Source: Erythrobacter donghaensis (lineage in GTDB: Bacteria; Pseudomonadota; Alphaproteobacteria; Sphingomonadales; Sphingomonadaceae). Taken from it: a DNA stretch of 26,424 bases. The notes beneath the pieces are model-generated. The model saw only the letters and a program-made list of their open reading frames with translations, was not told the DNA's origin and ran no database searches. Positions within the stretch are counted from its first letter, which is position 1; every line of letters begins with the position of its first letter. Below are positions 1 through 7,382 of this stretch, one piece after another. The stretch spans positions 1 to 26,424 of the forward strand of contig NZ_LSJS01000217.1 in the NCBI RefSeq assembly GCF_001557325.1, read 5' to 3'. The position numbers were made by a program, and so were the translations under genes.

Positions 1-2
1 AG

Positions 3-305
3 CTCGATGTGGCAAAGCTGCTCGAGAAATTCGACATTGCCTCTACCGTTGAACTAACCCCGGATACGATCATTAGGGCGCTTGGAGAGCATCGGACAAT
101 CACCATCAAGCTACCGTTCGAGGCGACCATCAAATGTTCGCGGGTGGCAAGCGAGCAGCGCTATGAAATCGTGGGCGCACCGGTCGATCAGCTCCCTTGG
201 CTGAAAAGCATCGGCTGTTTCACTGAGATTATCGCGTTTCGCACGCGGGTGTTCATTCCGACAAAGGGAGCGCCGTCGGTCATCGGCGCGATGTATCGAG
301 TATGA
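3..305 (+). CDS. Hypothetical protein, 3' end (5' end probably outside window)
   Basis: I do not recognise this protein. The frame is open from the left edge to a TGA at 303-305. A GTG at position 9 could start a 98-residue protein, but there is no visible ribosome binding site and the frame is still open before it, so it may be the C-terminal part of a longer gene. The visible sequence is soluble and mixed alpha/beta in character, with a Pro-Trp-Leu stretch near the middle and no signal peptide or membrane segment. It runs opposite to the copper operon that follows and is probably unrelated to it. Confidence 0.45.
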   Translation, partial: LDVAKLLEKFDIASTVELTPDTIIRALGEHRTITIKLPFEATIKCSRVASEQRYEIVGAPVDQLPWLKSIGCFTEIIAFRTRVFIPTKGAPSVIGAMYRV

Positions 306-689
306 GAAACAGCAGCGCCGAATTTCTCGGGTGAGCCCCTGTGCCTCGCATCTCACCAGAAGCGCGATGACAGGTCGGTAGCTTTCCTTTTAGCGTGCAG
401 CATCTGCGCCGTAGGGAATGACGAGAAGTGGGACGAAGCGGTTGTTCCCAATAGACGTGTCGAACGGCAGGACCTGTCAGACGCCGACGTCCAGAGCCTG
501 TCTGCATGGCTCCGCAGAGTGGCAGAAAGTGGGCCGGGAGCTGAACAGCAGGTGCAGGCTCTTGAAGATGGGAAAGCTCCCGTTCAGTACAGCGCGGGAT
601 TTCGAGACCCTCCGCCACCGACGTCCTCAATTATGCAACCAATAGTCGGGCCTTCTTGCTGCCACTATTCCGCAGCCTCTATCGGGTGA
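306..689 (+). pseudogene. Stop-free reading frame without a start; possible decayed gene
   Basis: This stretch separates the first gene from the end of the copper operon. It continues in the same frame as the upstream gene, directly after its TGA, and stays open for about 128 codons to a TGA at 687-689. There is no ATG, GTG or TTG that would give a protein of useful length. The conceptual translation contains a short hydrophobic run followed by a soluble, acidic part that looks protein-like rather than random. It may be a remnant of a small exported protein, or simply an open frame in GC-rich DNA. I recognise nothing in it. Confidence 0.2.
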
Positions 690-1215
690 TTTCCGCGGTT
701 GACCAGTGGATGTGCACGATACGCCATTGCCCGTTCACCTGCCTTAGCATCATCGTCTCGACCGACCGGCTATTGATCGCGCGCGTACGGTAGGTTCCGG
801 AGACCGTTTCGACACTTATGACCCAGGCCATATCGCCTTGCATTCCATGCGTCCGGCTGACCAAGGTTCGAGGCACCGCGGCACTGAAGGCAGCGTCGGC
901 CTTCAGATGATGGCTAGCATATTCGGCGCGGCTATTTTCAACGCCGCCAGATTCAAAAATCATGACGTCTTCAGCGAGGTGCGTCAGCGCGGCGTCCGTA
1001 TCGCCGCTGGCAAGTGCGGCGTGGAAGGCCATGACAGTTCCGACCGGTGTTGCTGCGTCGATAGATACACCCGCCGTTCCCGAGGCCGGCATTTGCGGCG
1101 CATCGTGCGCCCCAGGATGCGCAGCCGCCACACTTAGCCCGATCATCGCAATAGCAGCGAGACGCGCAGTGCGTCGCCCAGCCAACTGAACCACGGTACC
1201 CTTTAGCATCGCCAT
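679..1215 (-). CDS. Exported SnoaL-like / DUF4440-type (NTF2-fold) protein
   Basis: This 178-residue protein has an N-terminal signal peptide (roughly residues 1-32, Arg-rich then hydrophobic, ending near an Ala-Ala-His). A small NTF2-like domain follows. The pattern of an early helix with Phe-His-Ala-Ala-Leu-Ala-Ser-Gly-Asp, a middle block around Phe-Glu-Ser-Gly-Gly, and a final Trp-Arg-Ile-Val-His-Ile-His-Trp strand is typical of SnoaL/DUF4440 proteins. No enzyme activity can be assigned. It lies 25 bases after copD and is probably the last gene of the cop operon, a place where such proteins often occur in sphingomonads. A second ATG at 1209 sits 9 bases after a GGAGG and may be the true start, because the first ATG is only 3 bases from it. 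Confidence 0.75.
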   Translation of the reverse strand: MAMLKGTVVQLAGRRTARLAAIAMIGLSVAAAHPGAHDAPQMPASGTAGVSIDAATPVGTVMAFHAALASGDTDAALTHLAEDVMIFESGGVENSRAEYASHHLKADAAFSAAVPRTLVSRTHGMQGDMAWVISVETVSGTYRTRAINSRSVETMMLRQVNGQWRIVHIHWSTAEITR

Positions 1216-1240
1216 GTTCCTCCCTGTGCCGTGTTCTTGT

Positions 1241-2170
1241 TTACATCATCACTGGCGACATCAAGCCCAGCACCGCAATCAGACCAATCACGCCGCCGGC
1301 CAGCGTCAACTCGCCTGCCAGGCTTCTGCGAAGGCGCGACAAAGCGATTAAGGGCTCAGAACTCTCGCGGCATTGCTCCAGAACCTCCCGTCGTCCGATC
1401 GAGGCGTTGTGCGCGCCGAACGCCAGCATAATGCCAACCAACATGACTTTGGCGACCAGCAAGATGCCATAAGGTGTGGTCAAAACCGCCGCGCTGTTTT
1501 CCAGTCCAAAGATCAAATGTGCGTTGATCATACCCGTCAGTGCGGCAGCGGCGACCAGACCGACGCCCAGCGGCGCGAACGCGTGCATGACGGCAAGTAG
1601 CGGCAAGGCAGGGATGAGATCGGGCTGGCGGTGGGCTTTGACTGAAAGCATCAGGAACCAGCAAATGGCACCCAGCCACAGGCTGGTCGCCAGCAGATGA
1701 ACGCCATTGTTCAAGCGGTGGAACAGGCCCAATTCGCCTTCAGTCGCAGCTGCATGGCCGCTCCAGCTGAGCGTCAGCAGCGCACCGGCAAAGCATATGG
1801 TGGCAACCAGCTGGGCTACCTTTTCGGCTCGGATTGCCAAAAGAGCGCCAAGGCCCACAACCAGCAAAGTTAGACGTATCAGAAACGCCGTGCCCATCTC
1901 AGTGCCAACGATCATCGCCTCGATCATTGGCCAGTCGAGCGAAGCAATCGGCGCGCCCATCATCGCTGCGATCGACGCCAACATCAGCGCGATCGACAGC
2001 AATGGCGCACAAATTGCGACGAGGATTAGCGCAACCTTCCACGAATCCGGAGACACCCAATCCCGTCCCCGAAGCCTTAACAGGCGAAATGCTGTCCAAC
2101 CGAACAGGCCGAGGAGCAACGCATAATGCACAGACCGCAGAACCTGTTCGGTTAGCTCACCCATTTCCAT
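1241..2170 (-). CDS. copD: Copper resistance protein D (CopD family), inner membrane
   Basis: This 309-residue polytopic membrane protein matches the CopD/YcnJ family. It has about eight hydrophobic segments along its whole length and no soluble domain. Conserved His and Trp residues fall in the membrane parts, for example the Asn-Gly-Val-His-Leu-Leu-Ala segment followed by Leu-Trp-Leu-Gly-Ala at about residues 150-165. CopD acts with CopC in moving copper between the periplasm and cytoplasm. The gene starts one base after the copC stop, so the two are almost certainly co-translated. The ribosome binding site is weak; an alternative ATG lies two codons in. Confidence 0.88.
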   Translation of the reverse strand: MEMGELTEQVLRSVHYALLLGLFGWTAFRLLRLRGRDWVSPDSWKVALILVAICAPLLSIALMLASIAAMMGAPIASLDWPMIEAMIVGTEMGTAFLIRLTLLVVGLGALLAIRAEKVAQLVATICFAGALLTLSWSGHAAATEGELGLFHRLNNGVHLLATSLWLGAICWFLMLSVKAHRQPDLIPALPLLAVMHAFAPLGVGLVAAAALTGMINAHLIFGLENSAAVLTTPYGILLVAKVMLVGIMLAFGAHNASIGRREVLEQCRESSEPLIALSRLRRSLAGELTLAGGVIGLIAVLGLMSPVMM

Positions 2171-2171
2171 A

Positions 2172-2561
2172 TCAGCCGATGATGAAGCTGACTTTACCTG
2201 TCATACGATGGCCGTCAGCCCCCGCAGCCTGCCAGCGCACCTCATAGGTACCTTTGGCCAGCGGCTTTTTCAGGTTGAGCGTCATGGTCTTGTTGCCGTT
2301 GGACCAGGCAGTGGTGAAGTTGCGGATGGCCATTTCGCCGTGGTTTGCCATGCCCGGCATCGCGGTCATGACGATGCTTGCCGCCGCCGTCGGCGGGAGC
2401 AGTGCTTCACTGAATGTCAGCGTGACCACGCGCGCGCTGCCAACAGTCGTTCCCTCCGCCGGTGTTGATGCGACGACTTTGGTGTGAGCAAGCGCAGCGG
2501 CCGGGAGAAGAGTGGGTGCCGACACCATAGCAAGGGCTGCAAAAACGGATGCGAATTTCAT
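2172..2561 (-). CDS. copC: Periplasmic copper-binding protein CopC
   Basis: This is a 129-residue CopC. Residues 1-24 form a signal peptide ending Ala-Leu-Ala, so the mature protein begins Ala-His; the His next to the N-terminus is the family's Cu(II) ligand. The C-terminal Gly-Ala-Asp-Gly-His-Arg-Met-Thr-Gly block carries the usual Asp and His ligands. A Met/His stretch (Met-Thr-Ala-Met-Pro-Gly-Met-Ala-Asn-His-Gly-Glu-Met) matches the Met-rich Cu(I) region of some CopC proteins. The frame is open further upstream, but the ATG at 2561 has an AAGGA site at the right distance and begins a proper signal peptide. It sits between copB and copD in one operon. Confidence 0.92.
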   Translation of the reverse strand: MKFASVFAALAMVSAPTLLPAAALAHTKVVASTPAEGTTVGSARVVTLTFSEALLPPTAAASIVMTAMPGMANHGEMAIRNFTTAWSNGNKTMTLNLKKPLAKGTYEVRWQAAGADGHRMTGKVSFIIG

Positions 2562-2577
2562 GGAGTATTCCTTCACT

Positions 2578-3729
2578 TTAAAACCAAAAACGGATGCCGA
2601 CGAGAAAGTTGGTGACGCTGGGATCCTCGCCGCGTGCGCGGGCGTAATCGGCGCTGCCACCGAGGCGCCAGCTTTGTTCAATGCCGAGATAAGGGGCGAA
2701 CTCGCGAATGAATTCGTAGCGCAGCCGTACGCCAACCTCGACCGAGTCTATGCCTGACCCGATCCCGAGGCGCGGAATGTCTTGCGCTGACAAGTTGACC
2801 TCGGCGCGTGGCTGCAGGATCAGACGCTGTGTAATGCGCTGGTCAACCTCGCCCTCGATCCGCGCGGTGAGATCGCCGCGCTGGGACAAGAACAATGCGG
2901 CGTCGACTTCGAACTGGTAAGGCGAAAGCCCTTGCACGCCGATCACTGCATGCGTGGTGTCAGGTCCCCCGAAGTCTTGCCGCACGCCCGCCTGCAGATC
3001 CCAGAAGGGCGCAATGGCCCGGGCGTAAAGCGCCTGAACTTCGGCTTGTTCAATCGGTTCGCCGAACGTGCCTTCGCCCTCGCTCTTGAACCAGAACCGG
3101 CTCGTCGGCCCGCCATAATAACCTTGCAAGTCCCACAGGTAGCCATCTGCACCTTCGCGCACTTGTGTCTCGAACCGGTCGCCCTGAAACCAGAAGACCG
3201 GGAAATCGCCGTGGGTGCGTTGCAGATCCTCGCGCGAAGCTCGCATCGCGTCGGCGCCCCAAATGGCATCGGCAGCGCGAGGTGGACCGCTTCCAGCCTC
3301 AGGTGGCGGCGGGGTTTCCATCTCAGGTCCAGGCGATGCCGACACAGCGTCGTCCATCATGCCGTGATCCATGGTGCTATGATCCATGGTGCTATGATCC
3401 ATATCCGCCATCGGATCTGCTGGATCAGATGCGGGCATCGCTGGCATGGCATGCTCGGCGTGAGGGTCAACCGGCGGAGCTGTCGGTGTTGCAGGCATCG
3501 TATGACCGGCATGCGGATCAGTAGGTGCAGGCGCTGGCGTTATCGGCGCAGCGGGCATGACGTGCCCGGCATGGGGATCGGCGGGAGGAGTCGTCGGCGC
3601 AGGAGTAGGGCTCGGCGCAGGTGCTGGGGCAGGCATTGGCATTGCATGACCCTGATGCTGCGCCACTGCTGGCGCAGCAATCACCGCGCTACCTAGCAAT
3701 GCCGCATAAAAGACAGGCCGCACACTCAT
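2578..3729 (-). CDS. copB: Copper resistance protein B, outer-membrane beta-barrel
   Basis: This 383-residue CopB has a signal peptide (about residues 1-23, ending Ala-Val-Ala). A Pro/His/Met-rich region follows (about 24-150) with three copies of an Asp-Pro-His-Ala-x-His-x-Met-Pro-Ala unit and then repeated Met-Asp-His-Ser-Thr units. The C-terminal part (about 160-383) is the conserved CopB barrel domain, ending in Phe-Trp-Phe as outer-membrane proteins do. The Met/His region probably binds copper in the periplasm. The start codon overlaps the copA stop (ATGA at 3726-3729), so translation is coupled. The Met-Asp-His-Ser-Thr repeat is encoded by an exact 15-base tandem repeat at 3366-3395, so its copy number could vary. 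Confidence 0.93.
   Translation of the reverse strand: MSVRPVFYAALLGSAVIAAPAVAQHQGHAMPMPAPAPAPSPTPAPTTPPADPHAGHVMPAAPITPAPAPTDPHAGHTMPATPTAPPVDPHAEHAMPAMPASDPADPMADMDHSTMDHSTMDHGMMDDAVSASPGPEMETPPPPEAGSGPPRAADAIWGADAMRASREDLQRTHGDFPVFWFQGDRFETQVREGADGYLWDLQGYYGGPTSRFWFKSEGEGTFGEPIEQAEVQALYARAIAPFWDLQAGVRQDFGGPDTTHAVIGVQGLSPYQFEVDAALFLSQRGDLTARIEGEVDQRITQRLILQPRAEVNLSAQDIPRLGIGSGIDSVEVGVRLRYEFIREFAPYLGIEQSWRLGGSADYARARGEDPSVTNFLVGIRFWF
3366..3395. repeat. 15-base tandem repeat inside copB
   Basis: Two exact, adjacent copies of the unit GATCCATGGTGCTAT are followed by the first seven bases of a third. The unit is five codons long, so gain or loss of a copy keeps the copB frame and changes the number of Met-Asp-His metal-ligand units. 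Confidence 0.85.
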
Positions 3730-5588
3730 GCGCCGCCGCCCGGACCGACCACGGTCACAGTCTGCATCATCCCGCCATGCATGTGATACATCAGGTGGCA
3801 GTGAAACGCCCAGTCGCCGGGCTCATTGGCCGTGAGATCAAATTGCGCGCTGGCGCCAGGTTGCACAATCACGACATTCTTGCGCGGCTGATGTGCAGCG
3901 CTTTCCCCGTTGACCAGTTCGAAGAACATGCCGTGCAGATGGATCGGGTGCGCCATCATCGTATTGTTGACCAGCTTCACCCGCACCCGCTCGTTCCACG
4001 CAAAACGGATCGGCACATCGCTGACGGCGGAATACATCCGCCCGTCGAACGACCACATATAGCGTTCCATATTGCCGGTGAGGTGAAGCTCAAGGAGCCG
4101 CGACGGCTCGCGGGTGTCGCGATTGGGTTCGAGCGCAGTCAGCATCCGGTAATTGAGCACGCGGTGCGGCACGTCGCGCAGTCCAAGGCCGGGATCGCCC
4201 ATTTTGTCCGTCGGTGCCATCGACACCATATCGATCCCTGGGCCAATCGCAACGTCAGGCGGTAGCAGCGTGGTGTCGCGCATCATCATCCCGTCCATGC
4301 TCATTCCGCCCATCGCCATCCCGGCCATCGCACCATCAGCGGTGTCAACGGGCGCGACCGGATCGCCATGGCCCATGGCTGCGTGATCCATCTCGCCCGC
4401 TGCAGCATCTGCGGCGGCGCCATGATCCATCATGCTGTGATCCATGCCATCAGAGCCGTGGTTCATGCCCATGTCGCCCATGGTCAACAGCGGCGGATCG
4501 CGCAGCGCTGGCACCGCCGCGCGCGCACCGGGGCGGCTCGCCAGCATCGCCAGCGCCATGCCGGAACGGTCCATCGATTCGCCCACGATGGCATAGGCAT
4601 CAGCATCACCGGGCGTGACGATCACGTCATAGATTTCTGCCGTTCCGATCTGGAATTCGTCGACCTCGACCGGGCGCACATTCTGGCCATCGGCAGCGAT
4701 GACCGTCATTGGCAGGCCCGGGATGCGGACATTAAAGAAGCTCTGCGCCGATCCATTGATGATGCGCAGCCGCACGCGTTCTCCAGCGCGGAACAGATAT
4801 TCCATCCCCTCGGTTGGCCCCCGCCCATTGGCAAGAAAGGTGTAGGTCGGCGCGCCGATATCCATGATGTCGGTCGGCATCATCCGCATTTCGGCCCACA
4901 TCCGCCGTTCTTCGCCCGACATCGGATATTGGTCGGTCCAGGTGCTCAGCTGCCGGTTGAAATAGCCTTCACCCGTGCGAAGCCGGCTCATGATGAAATG
5001 CGGGTCGAGCACCGTGAAGTCGCTCAGCAGCAGGATGTAATCGCGATCAAACTCAACCGGCTCTGCACCGGCGGGATCAATGATCATTGGGCCGTAATGG
5101 CCGGACTGCTCCTGTAGGCCCGAATGGCTGTGATACCAATAGGTGCCCGACTGGCGGATGGGGAATTCATAGGTGAAGGTCTGGCCCGGTTTGATACCGG
5201 GAAAGCTGATGCCGGGCACCCCATCCATGTGGAACGGCAAAAGGAAGCCGTGCCAGTGGACCGATGTGTCGGTCTCCAGGTTATTGGTGACATTCAAGCG
5301 GACATTCTGCCCTTCGCGCAGCCGGATCAGCGGGCCGGGTACACTACCGTTGACGGCAATGCCCGGGCCGCGCCGCCCTTCGACAATGCGGTGGCCGCTG
5401 CCCACGGTCAGATCGATGACATCGCCGGATAGCTCGCCAAAGCCTGCTGGAATACGCGGGCCGCCGCGCCCATGGCTGCCGCCCCGATGCATGCTGTGTC
5501 CCTGCGCCCAAGCAGGCATGGCAGCGAAGGCGGATCCTGCGCCAAGGGCGGCGATCAGGTGGCGACGTGTAAGGTTCGGACTGTTCAT
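3726..5588 (-). CDS. copA: CopA-type multicopper oxidase, Tat-exported
   Basis: This 620-residue periplasmic multicopper oxidase belongs to the CopA/PcoA family and probably oxidises Cu(I) to Cu(II). A twin-Arg signal (Thr-Arg-Arg-His-Leu-Ile-Ala, residues 7-13) directs folded export by Tat. All four copper-ligand motifs are present: HWHG at 111-114, HSHSG at 153-157, HPIHLHG at 547-553 and HCHLMYHMHGGM at 596-607, the last with the type 1 site. An insert at about residues 370-440 is very rich in Met, His and Asp and resembles the Met-rich copper-binding inserts of CopA. The ATG lies only six bases after the sigma-factor stop and has no clear ribosome binding site. A copy of the putative ECF promoter ends just before it, so its mRNA may be leaderless or its translation coupled to the sigma gene. 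Confidence 0.96.
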   Translation of the reverse strand: MNSPNLTRRHLIAALGAGSAFAAMPAWAQGHSMHRGGSHGRGGPRIPAGFGELSGDVIDLTVGSGHRIVEGRRGPGIAVNGSVPGPLIRLREGQNVRLNVTNNLETDTSVHWHGFLLPFHMDGVPGISFPGIKPGQTFTYEFPIRQSGTYWYHSHSGLQEQSGHYGPMIIDPAGAEPVEFDRDYILLLSDFTVLDPHFIMSRLRTGEGYFNRQLSTWTDQYPMSGEERRMWAEMRMMPTDIMDIGAPTYTFLANGRGPTEGMEYLFRAGERVRLRIINGSAQSFFNVRIPGLPMTVIAADGQNVRPVEVDEFQIGTAEIYDVIVTPGDADAYAIVGESMDRSGMALAMLASRPGARAAVPALRDPPLLTMGDMGMNHGSDGMDHSMMDHGAAADAAAGEMDHAAMGHGDPVAPVDTADGAMAGMAMGGMSMDGMMMRDTTLLPPDVAIGPGIDMVSMAPTDKMGDPGLGLRDVPHRVLNYRMLTALEPNRDTREPSRLLELHLTGNMERYMWSFDGRMYSAVSDVPIRFAWNERVRVKLVNNTMMAHPIHLHGMFFELVNGESAAHQPRKNVVIVQPGASAQFDLTANEPGDWAFHCHLMYHMHGGMMQTVTVVGPGGGA

Positions 5589-5594
5589 ACGCTT

Positions 5595-6167
5595 CTATAC
5601 GCGCGCGTCCGGGCCACCCCTCAAAATACCCACCAATTTTTGACGCGCGCGCGAAAGCCGCGTCTCGACCGCCTTGACACTGATGCCCAGCGTCATTGCG
5701 GCCTCCTGCTGGCTCAGGCCCTCAACCGTGCACAAAATCAACACGTCTTTCAGCTTGGCTGGAAGCCCGGCGATTGCACGGGCGGTCGCGGCAAGCTCGG
5801 CGCGGTCTGCAGCAAGTGTTTCCGCCGACGGCGCATCATCAGCAATCCAGTCCGCCGTGTGCTCCGGCATCGGCAGACCGATGAACCGCCTGACCGCGCG
5901 GCGACGAGCCCAGTCCCGGCATTTGTTGAGCGTGATGGCGCTGATCCAGGCCTTGAATGGTCGCTCGGGATCATAACGGTTCAGCGCAGCAAACGCGGCA
6001 ACGAACGTTTCCTGCGCAAGATCGAACGCTTCCTCGGGGTCGCCTGTCGCCGAGCGCGCAAGCCGGTACACGGTCTCACGGTAGCGCTCGACCAGCGCAC
6101 GTTGCGCGCCGGACCCTCCGGCCCGTGCTTCGCGTATGAGCGCCGCATCCGGATTGTCTGAGGTCAC
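5595..6167 (-). CDS. ECF-type RNA polymerase sigma factor (CnrH-like role)
   Basis: This 190-residue sigma-70 family protein has only the two ECF domains. Region 2 lies at about residues 22-90, with the Phe-Asp-Leu-Ala-Gln-Glu-Thr-Phe core-binding block and the Phe-Lys-Ala-Trp-Ile-Ser -10 recognition helix. Region 4 is at about 130-182, with a Leu-Ser-Gln-Gln-Glu-Ala-Ala helix and a Val-Glu-Thr-Arg-Leu-Ser-Arg-Ala-Arg recognition helix. It is the third gene of a Y-X-H-ordered set and overlaps the sensor gene by ATGA. By position it is the counterpart of CnrH of Cupriavidus, but here it stands directly before copABCD. Its TAG stop lies inside the -10 element of the second promoter copy. Its target promoters are inferred from the shared motif at 5596-5624 and 6877-6905. 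Confidence 0.9.
   Translation of the reverse strand: MTSDNPDAALIREARAGGSGAQRALVERYRETVYRLARSATGDPEEAFDLAQETFVAAFAALNRYDPERPFKAWISAITLNKCRDWARRRAVRRFIGLPMPEHTADWIADDAPSAETLAADRAELAATARAIAGLPAKLKDVLILCTVEGLSQQEAAMTLGISVKAVETRLSRARQKLVGILRGGPDARV
5596..5624 (-). promoter_or_regulatory. Putative ECF sigma promoter in front of copA (copy 2)
   Basis: Read on the minus strand, TTGAGGGGT and CGTATA are separated by exactly 14 bases, the same two elements at the same spacing as the copy upstream of the anti-sigma gene. The -10-like element overlaps the sigma-factor stop. The expected transcription start falls at or within a few bases of the copA ATG (5588), which would give a leaderless or near-leaderless transcript. 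I found no third copy in the window. The assignment to this sigma factor is inference. Confidence 0.6.
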
Positions 6168-6601
6168 TGCGGCTGCGCAGCGAGGCTCTTGCTAACCACC
6201 GCATCGAACCGCGCCTGTTGATCGGGACGAAGTATGGCCCGCATCGCAAAAACATGCTCGAGCGTCGCCTTCTGGAGATCCCCCATCGCGTCATGCGTAT
6301 CGTCCACCGCCGCAGAAACGCGGGGACCAAATTCATGTTCAGCGGCAATGGCGTCGGCGAGCAGTGCATTGCTGCGCCTGAGCCGGTCTTCGAGTGCCTC
6401 GCGCCGCGCCGCAAACTGCCGCTCCAATGCGGTCAGTTCTCGTTCCTGCGCCGGATCGAGGTCGAGCTCACCATGAATCAAGGCGTGGAGTTCAGCCCCA
6501 CCATGGTGCGGTGCGGGTTGGAGCATTCGTCCAAGCCATACTCCGACCAGCGCGAGCGCAACAATCAGCGCCGCCGCCAAGGCGATACGACGAAGGTTCA
6601 T
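6164..6601 (-). CDS. CnrX-like periplasmic metal sensor
   Basis: This 145-residue protein has one N-terminal membrane anchor (about residues 5-24) and a helical periplasmic domain of the heavy-metal-resistance/CnrX type, with an Arg/Glu-rich central helix. The five metal ligands I recall for CnrX of Cupriavidus metallidurans (His42, His46, Glu63, His119, Met123) have counterparts here at His39, His43, Glu60, His116 and Met120, all with identical spacing. In the known system the sensor holds the anti-sigma factor at the membrane until Co or Ni binds. The gene overlaps both its neighbours by ATGA: the CnrY-like gene upstream and the sigma gene downstream. That the module serves a copper operon here is unusual; which metal it senses cannot be read from sequence. 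Confidence 0.85.
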   Translation of the reverse strand: MNLRRIALAAALIVALALVGVWLGRMLQPAPHHGGAELHALIHGELDLDPAQERELTALERQFAARREALEDRLRRSNALLADAIAAEHEFGPRVSAAVDDTHDAMGDLQKATLEHVFAMRAILRPDQQARFDAVVSKSLAAQPQ

Positions 6602-6858
6602 TCCTGACCCAGTGCAATCAGGGGCGTAAGCGAGGCCGGCGGCCCGAACGCAGCAAGGGGCACCTCGGCGCGCGCAGGGACCTGAAGTCCGCCGACGATC
6701 CCCATCCCCAGCGACATCACGAGCCCTAGACCGAGCATAGCCCGCGTCTGCCGGACCTCGTTCTGCGCGCGTGCCGCCAGCCTTCCGCCATCAATCGCGG
6801 AAAGATCCGGTACGGGAAGCCTGGCCAGTCGGGCGAGATTTGTGTCGAGGTCCATCAT
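6598..6858 (-). CDS. CnrY-like membrane anti-sigma factor
   Basis: This small protein has 86 residues, or 85 from the second ATG at 6855. It has a cytoplasmic N-terminal part of about 40 residues, one membrane helix (about 41-60, Leu/Gly/Met-rich) and a short periplasmic tail. That is the size and topology of CnrY, whose N-terminal segment wraps the sigma factor. Sequence similarity is too low to be sure by eye; the call rests on topology and on its place at the head of the Y-X-H gene order. The open frame runs far upstream, but AAGGAG at 6862-6867 fixes the start at one of the two adjacent ATGs (spacing 4 or 7). It is the first gene of the operon and follows copy 1 of the putative ECF promoter. 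Confidence 0.72.
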   Translation of the reverse strand: MMDLDTNLARLARLPVPDLSAIDGGRLAARAQNEVRQTRAMLGLGLVMSLGMGIVGGLQVPARAEVPLAAFGPPASLTPLIALGQE

Positions 6859-6876
6859 CAAGCTCCTTCGGCATTG

Positions 6877-6905
6877 TATACGCGGGCGCGGCAAAAACCC
6901 CTCAA
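6877..6905 (-). promoter_or_regulatory. Putative autoregulated ECF sigma promoter (copy 1)
   Basis: On the minus strand TTGAGGGGT is followed after 14 bases by CGTATA. The same elements at the same spacing recur before copA. A start about seven bases downstream would leave a leader of roughly 11 bases containing the AAGGAG site of the anti-sigma gene. The -35 element overlaps the TGA of the upstream merR-like gene (6902-6904). Confidence 0.62.
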
Positions 6906-7309
6906 GTTGCCAGCTTCGATCCTGCATTTTCCTGCGCAAAGCTGAAAGCATCGATGATGGGACAGGGTCCGGATTGGTCCGACGCACAGTCATCTGCAAG
7001 CCTGACGAGGGCTCCCCGCATAGTTTGCAAGGTCGCGATTTTCTCATCGAGAGCCGCAATCCGAACGCGCGCCAGATCCTGCGCCGCTGTGCGGTCGCCG
7101 GTATCGAGAGCAAGAAGTGTCGCGATCTCGTCAAGCGTGAAGCCCGCGGTCTGCGCCGAGCGGATCGATTGCAAACGGCCAAGATCGCTGCGTGTGTAGC
7201 GGCGAGGCCCCTCATGCCGCGCAGGCTGCGCCAGCAACCCGCGGCGCTGATAATAGCGGATCGTCTCGACATTGACCCCGCCTGCGCGGGCAAGTTCACC
7301 GATTTTCAT
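6902..7309 (-). CDS. MerR-family regulator, mercury-type DNA-binding domain but atypical metal site
   Basis: This 135-residue MerR-family protein has a winged helix at about residues 1-70. The Asn-Val-Glu-Thr-Ile-Arg-Tyr-Tyr-Gln-Arg-Arg-Gly-Leu-Leu helix is very close to that of mercury MerR. A long dimer helix follows (about 80-106), then a metal loop with Cys108 and Cys116. Mercury MerR uses three Cys (82, 117, 126). The counterpart of Cys82 is a Thr here (residue 74), and the two loop Cys are seven residues apart, as in CueR, not eight. The protein is therefore not a standard mercury sensor, though it faces a mercury-type operator. It is divergent from the glutaredoxin-MauE gene and lies immediately upstream of the cop regulatory genes on the same strand. 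Confidence 0.88.
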   Translation of the reverse strand: MKIGELARAGGVNVETIRYYQRRGLLAQPARHEGPRRYTRSDLGRLQSIRSAQTAGFTLDEIATLLALDTGDRTAAQDLARVRIAALDEKIATLQTMRGALVRLADDCASDQSGPCPIIDAFSFAQENAGSKLAT

Positions 7310-7317
7310 TTCAACCC

Positions 7318-7349
7318 TTGATCCCGTACCATGGTACGGAACCTATATG
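7318..7349 (+). promoter_or_regulatory. merO-like operator/promoter for the glutaredoxin-MauE gene
   Basis: A -35 element TTGATC (7318-7323) and a -10 element TATATG (7344-7349) are 20 bases apart, the over-long spacing typical of MerR-controlled promoters. The spacer holds a perfect 16-base palindrome, CCGTACCATGGTACGG (7324-7339). As I recall it, the Tn501 mer operator is CCGTAC-N4-GTACGG following TTGACT, so the outer half-sites are identical. Confidence 0.82.
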
Positions 7350-7382
7350 GGCTACATTGCAGCGATTCAAAGGAAATCACAA

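Noticed and set aside
6902..7309. Calling the MerR-family protein the mercury regulator MerR
   Set aside because: The Cys82 counterpart is Thr, the loop spacing differs, and no mercury reductase or transport gene is present.
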